64,000 nucleotides of DNA, taken from assembly GCF_000336575.1 (NCBI RefSeq), contig NZ_AOPO01000005.1, forward strand, positions 124,001 to 188,000. Reading direction: 5' to 3'. The stretch's first letter is position 1. Every line of letters begins with the position of its first letter. The position numbers and the translations under genes were made by a program. Under the pieces are notes generated by a model. The model searched no databases. It was not told where the DNA came from and saw only the letters and a list, made by a program, of their open reading frames with translations. Below, piece after piece: positions 18,208-29,520 of this stretch. The stretch comes from Vreelandella titanicae BH1 (GTDB taxonomy: Bacteria; Pseudomonadota; Gammaproteobacteria; Pseudomonadales; Halomonadaceae).

Positions 18208-19917
18208 TTAGTTTAATTCCAGCGATAAACTCATTTCCACGCCAGCGTCATCTACTCTGAACCAGTACTCCATGTTTTTGTAGATGTCACCATATTGCTT
18301 GAGCATATCAATATCGGACGCTGACAAATCATCTGATGGTATCTGTTCCACAAAGTCGGCCAGTGAATGGTAGAACTCGCCTGTTATGTGTCCATGAACA
18401 AGCAGATTGCGCTCTGAGGCAGGGGCTTCCAGCTCTTTCTGCAGTGTCGCCGAATCACTGATACCAGCGCCCAGTACAATAGCCGTGTCAGACATGGCGG
18501 CGTAGAGTTCCGGTGCCTCAGGGGGCAGCATCATGCTCTCGACTTGCTTGGCTTCCCCGCCGGGTTCAAGCCCTAGAGTCCCTAACTCCGGCGCGAAAGA
18601 GCTTGCGGCAGAAAGCAGGGAAAGAGGATTTTGTGAAGCAAGCGTCAGGAGCCCCGTCATGGTAGGTTCGCCGTCTGTCATTGTCAGACTGTTGATACGA
18701 GCTCTGAAGCCAGATAGTGACTGACCAATCATCATGGTGATCGGGTTGTTAATCGCCATGTTGATCTCATTCCAGGAGCTGTTCAGATCTTGTAGTTCAT
18801 CACAGCTGAAGGGGTTCTGGCGCACTTCCTGAGCATATTTCTGAACGGTCTGAACCAACAGCGGCATGTTCAGACCTAAGCCATAGCTGGCCATACCTTC
18901 TGTGCTACCTAGGCCCGGCACCTGAGTCGTCAGAGTGCGCAGGTCGCTGACAATATCCTCATCGGTTTCTAGAATCAGGTTCATTTCCATGCGGTCAAGA
19001 TCGTTCTCGCGCGAGCCCATTACAAGGCCAGGGAAGCGGTTCGTGATACGGTCGATATCTGCCTGGCAGGCGGATAAATCCAATTGCTCGGCATCAACCG
19101 CTTCCATCAGTGCCTGAGTACCTGAGTGAGTGGGGGTGCTCAGCTCATTAAGTAGGCGTGAGGAGTCGATTTTCCCCGCGCCGTAAGGTGTAAAGCCATG
19201 GCGCTTTTCAAGCTCTGCCAGTGCATCGGTATCACCGATGCTGCTGTCGGGCAGGGTGTTGCCCAGCACTTGTGCTAGCAGCTCGTCACTAGCATTCTGT
19301 GGTACCACAGACACCAGCAGTTGCTGGTCGTCAATGGCTAGAATCGCCTTGACGGGCCCCTCAGGCGTCAGCACCCAGTATTCGGTGTCGTTGGTGGTGG
19401 CCGTGCTCAGGTTAATGTCTGCTTTGGTCAAAATGCGTTGCAGCGTTTCGCGGAAGGCATCTTCATCCTGCAGTTGCATGCGTAAAACAGGCAAGACACC
19501 CAACCCATAGAGGGCGGCCTGAGGGTTCATTTTCAGGCCTAGCGCATGGACATCGTCCAGTGTTTCAACATCGACCAGTTCTTCACTCATGGCGATCAAT
19601 ACCGCCATCAACGAATGCATCACTTCATCGTCTATCTCGGGCAGTGTCTCGCGTAGCTCATCCAGACTAGACTCAATGCTAGCCTTGGGTTGCATGCGTT
19701 GATAACGATCAAAAGCATCTTGTTCAGGCATTGCTTCACGTGTTGCCATGAAGTAGGGAGAGTCAGCCGGAATATATTTCAGCATGAGAGCTGCATTATT
19801 TTTCGGCGCTTCCTCCTGTGTGCCTGCGGCTGTTGGTTCGTTATCATCGCTGCAGCCGGTTAATAAGCCTGCGCTGAGCAGAGCCGCGGTTACCGCCAAG
19901 GAAAGTTTGGTTTTCAT
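18208..19917 (-). CDS. Large lipoprotein of unknown function
   Basis: A 569-residue protein with a lipoprotein signal peptide (LLSAGLLTGCSDD, lipidated Cys about residue 22), so probably anchored in the outer or inner membrane facing the periplasm. After a short acidic linker it begins with LKYIPADSPYFMATRE, a pattern seen at the start of DUF3352-like lipoproteins, and has long amphipathic segments without recognisable catalytic motifs. It is monocistronic, with its own terminator and a ~330-base leader region. I do not recognise a function. Confidence 0.8.
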   Translation of the reverse strand: MKTKLSLAVTAALLSAGLLTGCSDDNEPTAAGTQEEAPKNNAALMLKYIPADSPYFMATREAMPEQDAFDRYQRMQPKASIESSLDELRETLPEIDDEVMHSLMAVLIAMSEELVDVETLDDVHALGLKMNPQAALYGLGVLPVLRMQLQDEDAFRETLQRILTKADINLSTATTNDTEYWVLTPEGPVKAILAIDDQQLLVSVVPQNASDELLAQVLGNTLPDSSIGDTDALAELEKRHGFTPYGAGKIDSSRLLNELSTPTHSGTQALMEAVDAEQLDLSACQADIDRITNRFPGLVMGSRENDLDRMEMNLILETDEDIVSDLRTLTTQVPGLGSTEGMASYGLGLNMPLLVQTVQKYAQEVRQNPFSCDELQDLNSSWNEINMAINNPITMMIGQSLSGFRARINSLTMTDGEPTMTGLLTLASQNPLSLLSAASSFAPELGTLGLEPGGEAKQVESMMLPPEAPELYAAMSDTAIVLGAGISDSATLQKELEAPASERNLLVHGHITGEFYHSLADFVEQIPSDDLSASDIDMLKQYGDIYKNMEYWFRVDDAGVEMSLSLELN

Positions 19918-20245
19918 CTGGAATCGGTTCTTTGAATGGTGTTGGTTTTAAATAGAACGCCGTAACAGAGCGCTGCGCAAATGAGAATCATACACGAGCA
20001 ATGTATAATTAATCTACTTGAGCGATAAATACTTTTAGAGAAAATTCAGTAAATGGTTATTTGTACTTAGAAGCCTGATCGCGGCAACAGTTGAGGTCGT
20101 TGAACGGGAACTCTATAAGGAATTGCAAAGCCAGAAAAACATGCAGTGTCTGACCCGTTGCAAGTAGATATGTAAAGTGGCCCTTGAGTTTTTCTAAGAC
20201 TCAAGGGCCACATATAGTTGCGACGCTGTTCAGTAAGTCGCTATT
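19918..20245. other. Intergenic region between the lipoprotein and thiC
   Basis: About 330 bases without a supported gene. It contains an A/T-rich stretch with AATGAGAATCAT (about 19979-19990), weakly like half of a Fur box, and the thiC-side hairpin listed separately. No transposon end was seen. Confidence 0.45.
20176..20213 (-). terminator. Hairpin downstream of thiC
   Basis: TGGCCCTTGAGT pairs with ACTCAAGGGCCA across a short loop, 30-70 bases beyond the thiC stop. The T-tract on the minus strand is weak, so termination may be partial or the stem may protect the 3' end. Confidence 0.65.
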
Positions 20246-22865
<2,620 letters not shown>

Positions 22866-22984
22866 GACTCCTCCGGTGGTAATGATCCGGAGGGCGGGCG
22901 AAAAAGATCGAGGGAGTGGCGCAGAAGGGCGGCGTGCGATCGTGAGAGAGCAGCCGTGGCCATCGCTTGATCCCTACGCCGGTA

Positions 22985-23108
22985 CCCTCGCTGCGAACTT
23001 GTGTAAGTAGCAGCGCATTAGCCGGATCAGGTTCTGCGGGATCAGCGCTCGGCAGCATTAATTGCTACGCCCTGCGCCATCTCAGCCGGATTTCACCGGC
23101 ACCCCGTC
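22985..23108 (-). ncRNA. TPP (THI-box) riboswitch upstream of tenA-thiC
   Basis: Read on the minus strand, the sequence shows ACGGGGTGCC, CCGGCTGAGATGG and CCCGCAGAACCTGATCCGG in order and spacing typical of the TPP aptamer (the CTGAGA pyrimidine-sensor and ACCTGATC elements). It ends about 120 bases before the tenA start, leaving room for an expression platform. Confidence 0.93.
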
Positions 23109-23258
23109 AAGCTGTTCGTTGGTGGAGTGTAGGAGGCGGGTGAGGGAGATGCAAGGGTGTATGACATGGAAAGTTATCGGGAAACAATTTATTAGCATCA
23201 TTACAGCGATGAGAGTTTAGGTGCTGTAATGGCGTTTCATGGCATCGGTACGTGAATT

Positions 23259-23276
23259 ATTATACAGTTGAGTAAC
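23259..23276. promoter_or_regulatory. Candidate TetR-family operator upstream of the hydroxyacid dehydrogenase gene
   Basis: ATTATAC-AGTT-GAGTAAC is a 7-4-7 imperfect inverted repeat 54 bases before the start at 23330. It matches the perfect GTTATAC-N4-GTATAAC repeat in front of the TetR/ABC divergent genes at 28595, suggesting control by the same regulator. Confidence 0.5.
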
Positions 23277-23329
23277 AAGTGGCTGTTTTACAGCCACTGC
23301 TATTTCGAATGTGAACCGTAGGAAGTTGC

Positions 23330-24286
23330 ATGACCAACACGAACTCGATTTTAGGCGTCTATCTCAGTGATTCGCTCGACCTTGATGCCATTTATGGTAA
23401 CGCCTTGCGCGATGAAGCGAGTGATGTCGTCCTGCGCCATCCCCATGAGATCGATAACCCCGAAGATGTGCGTTTTGCGATCTGCTGGTTGCCCAATGAC
23501 AAGGCTTTCGAGAGCTATCCTAATCTTGAGCTGGCGATGTCTATCGGTGCCGGTGTTGATGCCCTGCTGGCGCATCCTGGCCTGAGCGATGAAGTACATA
23601 TCGCCCGGGTGCGGGATCCACATCAGGCCGACTTGATGGCGGGTTTTGCCGCGCATGAGGTGCTCCATCGTGAGCGTGAGTTCACCACCCTGGAGCAAAA
23701 TGCTGCCAAGGCGCATTGGGCGCCATTGACGATGCGCGCGCCAGCATCAAGAAAGGTGGCGGTGCTGGGACACGGCACCATGGGGCGCGCCGTGGTGAAA
23801 GCGGTGGCCGCGCTTGGCTTTTCTGTACACGTAGCCTGCCGCAGCGAGCCACAAGCGCCGGTTGAAGGCGTGACCTATCTGACAGGTGACGGGGCTGTCA
23901 TGGCGGCAGCGGATGGCGCCGATTATCTGATCAATGTGCTGCCACTGACGGCTACCACTGAAAACGTGCTTAACAAGGCGCTGTTCGCGAAGCTCGCCAA
24001 AGACGCTTGGTTGGTGCAGATCGGTCGGGGTGAGCACTTGGTCGAGGACGATCTTCTCCTAGCGCTCGAACACGGCCATTTGGGTGGGGCGAGCCTGGAT
24101 GTGTTCCGTGCAGAGCCGCTGCCTGCGGATCATCCCTTCTGGCAGCATGAGTGCCTGCGCATCACACCACACATTGCCAGTGATTCGTTGCCAGAGGTGG
24201 TCGCAGGGCAGGTTGTCGACACCGCCCGCGCCCTTCGCGATGGGCAGCCGCTTGCCATGGGCGTTGATCGGGCGCGCGGTTACTGA
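23330..24286 (+). CDS. D-2-hydroxyacid dehydrogenase (glyoxylate/hydroxypyruvate reductase A-like)
   Basis: NAD(P)H-dependent 2-ketoacid reductase, 318 residues. VAVLGHGTMGRAVVKAV (about 142-158) is the Rossmann nucleotide-binding loop, and the family Arg/Glu/His region appears as QIGRGEHLVEDDL (Arg about 235), SLDVFRAEPLP and TPHIAS. It most resembles GhrA-type reductases acting on glyoxylate, hydroxypyruvate or similar acids. It is first in a two-gene unit with a class II aldolase and belongs to a module with an amino-acid-type ABC importer and an aminotransferase. It probably interconverts a keto acid and a hydroxy acid; the true substrate is unknown. Confidence 0.88.
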   Translation: MTNTNSILGVYLSDSLDLDAIYGNALRDEASDVVLRHPHEIDNPEDVRFAICWLPNDKAFESYPNLELAMSIGAGVDALLAHPGLSDEVHIARVRDPHQADLMAGFAAHEVLHREREFTTLEQNAAKAHWAPLTMRAPASRKVAVLGHGTMGRAVVKAVAALGFSVHVACRSEPQAPVEGVTYLTGDGAVMAAADGADYLINVLPLTATTENVLNKALFAKLAKDAWLVQIGRGEHLVEDDLLLALEHGHLGGASLDVFRAEPLPADHPFWQHECLRITPHIASDSLPEVVAGQVVDTARALRDGQPLAMGVDRARGY

Positions 24287-24339
24287 CGTAAACGCTAACC
24301 ACGTTGCATGACAATCACTTTGCTGCAAAGGAACACCTG

Positions 24340-25107
24340 ATGAGTCTCGATAAGTCTCAACGCACCACGACGAGCAACGCCGAACAAGAAACCCGCATCG
24401 CGCTGGCAGCCTGCTATCGTCTGGCCGCCCACTATCGCATGACGGATCTGATCTACACTCATATTACCGCGCGGGTGCCTGGTGAGAAGGGACGTTTCCT
24501 GATCAACCCTTACGGTTGGCGTTGGGAGGAGATTACGGCTTCTTCGCTGGTGAAGATTGACGTTGATGGCCATAAGATTGATAACAGCCCAGAACAAGTG
24601 AATCCGGCTGGTTTCACCATCCATTCCGCGATTCATACTGCTAGCCACCATGCGGCCTGGGTGATGCATACCCACACGCGCGCTGGCGTGGCGGTGTCGT
24701 CGCTGGAGTCGGGCCTTGAAACACGGCTTAACCAGATTGCGCTGCAGTTTCACGAACGGGTGTCTTACCACGATTATGAAGGCATTGCCCTGGATCTGGC
24801 TGAGCGTGAGCGAATAGTGGCAAGCCTTGGCGACAACCCGGCGCTGGTGTTGCGTAACCATGGCCTGCTGACGACCGGTGCGTCGGCTGCAGAGATGTTC
24901 AACAATATGTTTTATCTTGAGCGTGCCTGTGAGCTACAGGTGGCGGCGCAGTCTACTGGCCAGCCCTTACGGCTGGTGCCAGAAGAGGTGGCGCGGCACG
25001 TGGCGCGCCAATACGACCAGACTATTCATGAAGACGGCGATCTTGAACTCGAATGGGCCGCGCACCTGCGCACGCTTGAGGCGCTGGATCCAAGCTACAA
25101 AGACTAA
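24340..25107 (+). CDS. Class II aldolase/adducin-family protein
   Basis: About 255 residues of the class II aldolase fold (fuculose-phosphate aldolase/RhaD/adducin head). Metal-binding His residues are seen in IHSAIHTA and WVMHTHTRAGVAV (H-x-H), with a further His in LRNHGLLTTG. The start at 24340 follows AAAGGAA. An in-frame ATG at 24307 gives an unlikely extension. It follows the hydroxyacid dehydrogenase and ends at a bidirectional terminator. It may cleave or decarboxylate a hydroxylated intermediate, but this family has many substrates. Confidence 0.88.
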   Translation: MSLDKSQRTTTSNAEQETRIALAACYRLAAHYRMTDLIYTHITARVPGEKGRFLINPYGWRWEEITASSLVKIDVDGHKIDNSPEQVNPAGFTIHSAIHTASHHAAWVMHTHTRAGVAVSSLESGLETRLNQIALQFHERVSYHDYEGIALDLAERERIVASLGDNPALVLRNHGLLTTGASAAEMFNNMFYLERACELQVAAQSTGQPLRLVPEEVARHVARQYDQTIHEDGDLELEWAAHLRTLEALDPSYKD

Positions 25108-25170
25108 ATTGGCGCGGTTGCCAGCACGGCAAGCAAGCCAGTATCAGAACTATACGAATATCTACACAAG

Positions 25171-25200
25171 CAAAAGGGGGCCACTGGACGGCCCCTTTTT
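25171..25200. terminator. Bidirectional intrinsic terminator
   Basis: AAAAGGGGGCC/GGCCCCTTTTT hairpin with a seven-base loop, between the aldolase gene and the convergent ABC permease gene. Confidence 0.9.
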
Positions 25201-25260
25201 GGTTGTGCCACGTCCTGAATTAGCGTTGATAAACGTGATGCTCGCACAGGCCCGTGACCA

Positions 25261-26094
25261 TTAGTGTTGTGGTACGCGGTTTTCCAGCCAGCGCAGCCCA
25301 ACGATCAAGACGCCGCTCAGGCAGAGGTAGACGGCGACCAGGAAGAGTAACGGTTCGTAAGTCAGGTAAGTGGTCTGGCGTACCTGGGTGATGACGGCAT
25401 ACAAGTCCATCACGGTGATGGTGGCAACCAGCGGTGTGGATTTCAGTTGCAGGATGATCTCGCCCGTCAGCGTTGGTAGAGCACGATGAACAGCACGCGG
25501 AAACCAGACACGGCTAAAAACCTTGCGACGCGACATGCCGAAAGCCTTGGCGGCTTCCAGCTCGCCATGCGGTACACCGGCAAAGGCACCGCGCATAACC
25601 TCACCCTGATAGGCGGCAAATGACACCGTGAGGGCAATGAAACCATAGGGCCAGGCCTGGCGCAGGTAGTCCCAGGCCCAGGAGTCGCGAATTTCCGGGA
25701 ACTGGCCGAACAGCGCTCCTAGCCCGAAATAGAACAGCCATAGCTGCAGTAGCAGTGGCGTGCCACGGATGACGGTGCAGAAGCCGGTGGCTAGCCATCG
25801 CAGCGGCCACGCTCCTTTGACTTGCGCAAGCCCTAAAGGCAAAGCAATCAGAAAGCCCACCACCACGCTGGATACCAGCATGATCAAAGTCATCTGCAGG
25901 CCTTCCCAGAGCTTGGGCAAGTAGCGGGGTAGCCAGCTCCAGTCCATCAGTTGAATCGCGGCCACCAGACCGACGATGAATATCAAAAGCAGGATAATAC
26001 GGTGAGGCTCAAGTAGGCCCGGCAGTTTGGTTAACATGGGCGTTCGCGACGGTCGGGTAAGCGACGCCAGAGTTTGAGGGTCAGACACAGGCAT
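25261..26094 (-). CDS. Polar amino-acid ABC transporter permease 2
   Basis: A 277-residue inner-membrane permease of the HisM/GlnP type, with a 35-residue cytosolic N-terminus and about five helices. The EAA loop reads GELEAAKAFGMSRRKVFSRVWFP (about 185-207), and RGTPLLLQLWLFYFG is the family's substrate-path helix. It is last of four genes encoding one importer, ten bases after the first permease. Confidence 0.93.
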   Translation of the reverse strand: MPVSDPQTLASLTRPSRTPMLTKLPGLLEPHRIILLLIFIVGLVAAIQLMDWSWLPRYLPKLWEGLQMTLIMLVSSVVVGFLIALPLGLAQVKGAWPLRWLATGFCTVIRGTPLLLQLWLFYFGLGALFGQFPEIRDSWAWDYLRQAWPYGFIALTVSFAAYQGEVMRGAFAGVPHGELEAAKAFGMSRRKVFSRVWFPRAVHRALPTLTGEIILQLKSTPLVATITVMDLYAVITQVRQTTYLTYEPLLFLVAVYLCLSGVLIVGLRWLENRVPQH

Positions 26095-26103
26095 TCCTTG
26101 AGT

Positions 26104-26823
26104 TCAGCGTGTAGAGACAAGACCACGCCGTGCGTAGCGTTCGAAGCGGCGCAAGGCCACGTTTGATATCAGCGTTAGCGCCAGATACAGCACGCCCGCG
26201 GCCAGAAAGAACATAATGTAATGCTGCGTAGCGCCAGCGGCCTGCCGGGTGACCAGTGTGAGCTCGCTGAAGCCGATGACGGCAAGCAGGGCGGTGTCTT
26301 TAGTGGCAATCATCCACAGGTTGGCCATGCCGGGCAGGGCATGTGGTGTCATTGCTGGCAGCGTGACCCGACGCAGCACCTGGGCGGGCGACATGCCAAA
26401 GGCGTGGGCCGCCTCGGTCTGCCCGCGGGGGACGGCGAGAATGGCCCCGCGAAAGACTTCGGTCGCATAGCCGCCCTGTACCAAGCCTATTACCAGAATC
26501 CCGGCGGTCAGGCCGTCGATATCGACGCTGCCAAACCCCATGGCGGTTGAAGCACGGCTTAAAAGATCGGTGCCAACATAGTAGAACAGCAGCATCAGCA
26601 CCAATTCGGGCACGGCACGAATGACCACAGTGTAGATTTCAAACAGGTCGCGAACGACCTTGTTGCCGTACAGTTTGCCAGCGGCACCTGCGATGCCGAT
26701 CAGGATACCCAGCAAATAGCCACCCGCCGCCAGCTGGATCGAGCGCATGAACCCGACGAGCAACAACTTGCCCCAGCCGGGAGGCTCATAGGCCAACAAG
26801 CTTAAATCGAAGACAGTCGTCAT
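26104..26823 (-). CDS. Polar amino-acid ABC transporter permease 1
   Basis: A 239-residue HisQ/OccQ-type permease. The EAA loop is GQTEAAHAFGMSPAQVLRRVTLP, and RAVPELVLMLLFYYVG corresponds to the paired segment in its partner. Homology style is closest to arginine/ornithine/opine importers. It follows the binding-protein gene after a stem-loop that probably lowers its expression relative to the binding protein. Confidence 0.93.
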   Translation of the reverse strand: MTTVFDLSLLAYEPPGWGKLLLVGFMRSIQLAAGGYLLGILIGIAGAAGKLYGNKVVRDLFEIYTVVIRAVPELVLMLLFYYVGTDLLSRASTAMGFGSVDIDGLTAGILVIGLVQGGYATEVFRGAILAVPRGQTEAAHAFGMSPAQVLRRVTLPAMTPHALPGMANLWMIATKDTALLAVIGFSELTLVTRQAAGATQHYIMFFLAAGVLYLALTLISNVALRRFERYARRGLVSTR

Positions 26824-26849
26824 AGTGGCTTGTCCTTGTGAAATTGGAA

Positions 26850-26881
26850 AGCAAAGGCCGCCTGGGTGGGCGGCCTTTGCT
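26850..26881 (-). terminator. Attenuating stem-loop between binding protein and permease genes
   Basis: AGCAAAGGCCGCC/GGGCGGCCTTTGCT forms a strong hairpin in the 66-base gap. It lacks a long T-run, fitting partial termination or 3'-end protection of the binding-protein message. Confidence 0.65.
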
Positions 26882-26889
26882 GGTGGGGA

Positions 26890-27666
26890 TTAGCTGCCGT
26901 AGATATCAAAGTCGAAGTAAGGGGCGCTAATTTCTTCATAGGTGCTATCGGCGCGCATCGCGTCGATGGCTGAATTGACCCGTTCGCGAAGTTCGGTATC
27001 ACTCTGGCGCAGGCCTACTCCCATGCCTTCGCTCATGAGTTCAGGGTCGCTGGCCACCTCGCCGCGGTATTCGCAGCAGGATTGGCCGGTCTCAGAGTTG
27101 ATAAAGGTCTGTACCGCCAGGGTGTCGGCGACGATGGCATCAATACGGCCAGCGACCAGATCCTGTAGCTCTTCGTTGAGGGTTTGATAGACATTAAGGG
27201 TGGCGCTATCCGCGAAATGCTTGCGTGCATACTGCTCTTGGTTGGTGCCCGACTGAATGCCCAGGTAGGCGCCTTCCAGGCCTTCGGGAGTAGGCTCTAT
27301 GTCAGTGGACTTGCGTGCCAGGATGCCGGTGGGGCTGGAGTAATACTTATTCGAGAAAGCGATTTGTTCGGCACGTTCAGGGGTGATCGACATTGAACCG
27401 ATGATCATGTCAATCTTGCCGGTTTTCAGGGCCGGAATGATGCCTTCCCAGGCCACTGGCTTGATCTCGCACTTGGCATCCAGGCGGTCACACAGCTCCT
27501 CGATGAAATCGATTTCCCAGCCTGACCAGTTGCCACTGGCATCTGGTGCATAAAAGGGAGGATAAGGCTCTGCGGATAGCCCGATCTTGTAGCTATCTGC
27601 CAACACAGGGGCAGCGAAAATGCTCAGGCCGATAAGGCCGGCGGTAGCAGTGAATGTCTTGAACAT
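26890..27666 (-). CDS. Periplasmic amino-acid-type substrate-binding protein
   Basis: A 258-residue SBP_bac_3 (cluster F) protein with signal peptide MFKTFTATAGLIGLSIFAAPVLA. The mature part begins YKIGLSAEPYPPFYAPDASGNWSGWEIDF, the classic start of Lys/Arg/His/opine-binding proteins. It contains DMIIGSMSITPERAEQIAFSNKYYSSP and the Asp/Arg ligand region typical of amino-acid carboxylate binding. It captures the substrate of the module; the exact amino acid cannot be assigned. Confidence 0.93.
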   Translation of the reverse strand: MFKTFTATAGLIGLSIFAAPVLADSYKIGLSAEPYPPFYAPDASGNWSGWEIDFIEELCDRLDAKCEIKPVAWEGIIPALKTGKIDMIIGSMSITPERAEQIAFSNKYYSSPTGILARKSTDIEPTPEGLEGAYLGIQSGTNQEQYARKHFADSATLNVYQTLNEELQDLVAGRIDAIVADTLAVQTFINSETGQSCCEYRGEVASDPELMSEGMGVGLRQSDTELRERVNSAIDAMRADSTYEEISAPYFDFDIYGS

Positions 27667-27737
27667 GGGGATTACCTCTGTTGTTTTCGGGGTTGTCTTC
27701 CAGATTGTCTGCAGGAGTGGTGGGATATCGGTGGCGG

Positions 27738-28508
27738 TCAGGCCACCGAACTGATGAATTGCTTCAAATGTGGTGAGCGAGGGTCACCAAAAATCTGATC
27801 AGGAGGGCCCTGTTCTTCGATTATGCCCTCTCGCAGGAACACCACATGTGTGGCCACATCACGCGCAAACGCCATCTCGTGAGTCACCAGCAGCATGGTG
27901 CGATGCTCGGCTGCTAGGTCACGAATCACGGATAGCACTTCGCCGACCAGCTCCGGGTCGAGTGCTGATGTGGGCTCATCGAACAGCATGGCCAGCGGGT
28001 CGACGGCCAACACGCGAGCAATCGCTGCGCGCTGCTGTTGCCCGCCGGACATGACGGCCGGATATATGTCTTTCTTGCTGCCAAGTCCCACTCGGTTGAG
28101 TAGTTCCTCAGCGCGATGAATGGCCTCGTCGCGCTTCATGCCCAACACATGAATAGGCACCTCGATCACGTTTTCCAGAACCGTACGGTGTGGCCACAGG
28201 TTGAAGTTCTGGAAAACCATGCCGAGGTGAGCGCGAATACGCTGAACCTGGCGACGGTCTGCGATTTCAAGACCGCCATGGCGGGCGTCCTTCATGCGAT
28301 AGGGTTCACCCTGGATAGCTATCTCGCCCGAGGTCGGGCGCTCCAGCAGATTAATGCAGCGAAGTAGTGTGGACTTTCCCGAGCCTGATCCACCAATGAT
28401 GGCGACGATATCGCCTTGGCATGCGGTCAGGGAGATGCCCTTGAGGACCTTGAGAGAGCCAAATTGTTTGTGAAGATCACGGATCTCTATTGCAGGTACG
28501 TTTGCCAT
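27738..28508 (-). CDS. Polar amino-acid ABC transporter ATP-binding protein
   Basis: A 256-residue ATPase of the HisP/OccP type. Walker A GGSGSGKSTLL (about 38-48), Q-loop VFQNFNLWPH, signature MSGGQQQRAAIARVLA, Walker B LAMLFDEPTSALD and H-loop LLVTHEM are intact. It is first of the four importer genes and divergent from the TetR-family regulator. Confidence 0.96.
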   Translation of the reverse strand: MANVPAIEIRDLHKQFGSLKVLKGISLTACQGDIVAIIGGSGSGKSTLLRCINLLERPTSGEIAIQGEPYRMKDARHGGLEIADRRQVQRIRAHLGMVFQNFNLWPHRTVLENVIEVPIHVLGMKRDEAIHRAEELLNRVGLGSKKDIYPAVMSGGQQQRAAIARVLAVDPLAMLFDEPTSALDPELVGEVLSVIRDLAAEHRTMLLVTHEMAFARDVATHVVFLREGIIEEQGPPDQIFGDPRSPHLKQFISSVA

Positions 28509-28594
28509 TGATTGTCTCGTCTCTGGGGGCGCCCATCTGCCTCCCGGAGGGGAAACATCTTCATCATTTAGCAGGCGCTTGCAATTAGTTCCTT

Positions 28595-28612
28595 GTTATA
28601 CGACAGTATAAC
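28595..28612. promoter_or_regulatory. Candidate operator for the TetR/BetI-like regulator
   Basis: GTTATACGACAGTATAAC is a perfect 7-4-7 inverted repeat. It sits in the 324-base region between the ABC importer operon (minus) and the TetR-type gene (plus). A related repeat precedes the hydroxyacid dehydrogenase gene at 23259. No gene was seen in the rest of this gap. Confidence 0.6.
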
Positions 28613-28832
28613 TGTAAGCCAAGTACGGTCAGATTCAAAGCATCAATGTTCAACGAAAGGTGAGTCGATTGCTGTTGGTGATCGACTGTTGAGGCAGGTT
28701 TTGTATTGATCTCACAAGGTTATTCAGTTGCTTAACTTATGTGCTGGAAACAATGCGAAGTAGATCCTGTGAAGTAATTTACGTGGCATTAAATGCCTAG
28801 GCGGATGTTTCTTAGCGGAAACGAAGGGAATT

Positions 28833-29510
28833 ATGAGTAGGAAATCATTTCAGCGCTGGTCTATGGATGCACGGCGGCGCAGCTTACTCGAAGCCACGCT
28901 GCACTGTATTGCTGAGCACGGAATGAATGGTGCCAGCGCGCGTCGTGTGGCCGAACGTGCAGGGGTAACGGCTGGGCTGATTAGGCATTACTTCGGCTCT
29001 AAAGATGCCATGGTGAGTGCTGCTTATGCCTACCTGATTGGCCAACTGACGGGTGAAGCCGAGGAATCTTCTGAGCAAGCGGGCGAAGTGCCAGAGCGGC
29101 GCTTGGCACGCTTTATCGTCGCTAACGTAACCTCGCCGAACCTGTCGTCTCGAAAGGTCGCACTGTGGGCAACCTTCATTGGTCGCGTGCGAACCGAGCC
29201 GGAATATTCCGATATCCACCGCGAAAGCTATCGAGAATTCCTGGCTTTGCTGGAAACATTGATCCATCCGGTACTTTTAGCGCTGGAGCGTCCGGCAGAC
29301 CCCGTTACCTGTAAACACTACGCTATTGCGCTGAATGCGCTGATTGATGGCCTGTGGCTTGAAGGGGGGCTGGGTCACGGCCTATATGACACAGCGTTGC
29401 TACCTAAGATCGCGTTGAGCGCCGCCGAAGGCATTCTAGCGCTGCCCAATAACACACTGATGCAGTATGTCGCTGTCGACAAATCGTCTTCTCAACCCGC
29501 AACACAATAG
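28833..29510 (+). CDS. TetR/BetI-like transcriptional regulator
   Basis: A 225-residue regulator with an N-terminal TetR helix-turn-helix (ATLHCIAEHGMNGASARRVAERAGVTAGLIRHYFGSKDAM in shortened form, about residues 15-55) and a BetI-like C-terminal ligand domain (ALNALIDGLWLEGGLG). It is followed by the aminotransferase 10 bases later and is divergent from the ABC importer, so it likely senses the imported compound or a product of it. Confidence 0.9.
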   Translation: MSRKSFQRWSMDARRRSLLEATLHCIAEHGMNGASARRVAERAGVTAGLIRHYFGSKDAMVSAAYAYLIGQLTGEAEESSEQAGEVPERRLARFIVANVTSPNLSSRKVALWATFIGRVRTEPEYSDIHRESYREFLALLETLIHPVLLALERPADPVTCKHYAIALNALIDGLWLEGGLGHGLYDTALLPKIALSAAEGILALPNNTLMQYVAVDKSSSQPATQ

Positions 29511-29520
29511 GGATTTATTC

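Noticed and set aside
19975..19995. Fur-box-like sequence upstream of the lipoprotein
   Set aside because: Only about half of the consensus fits and no iron gene is adjacent.
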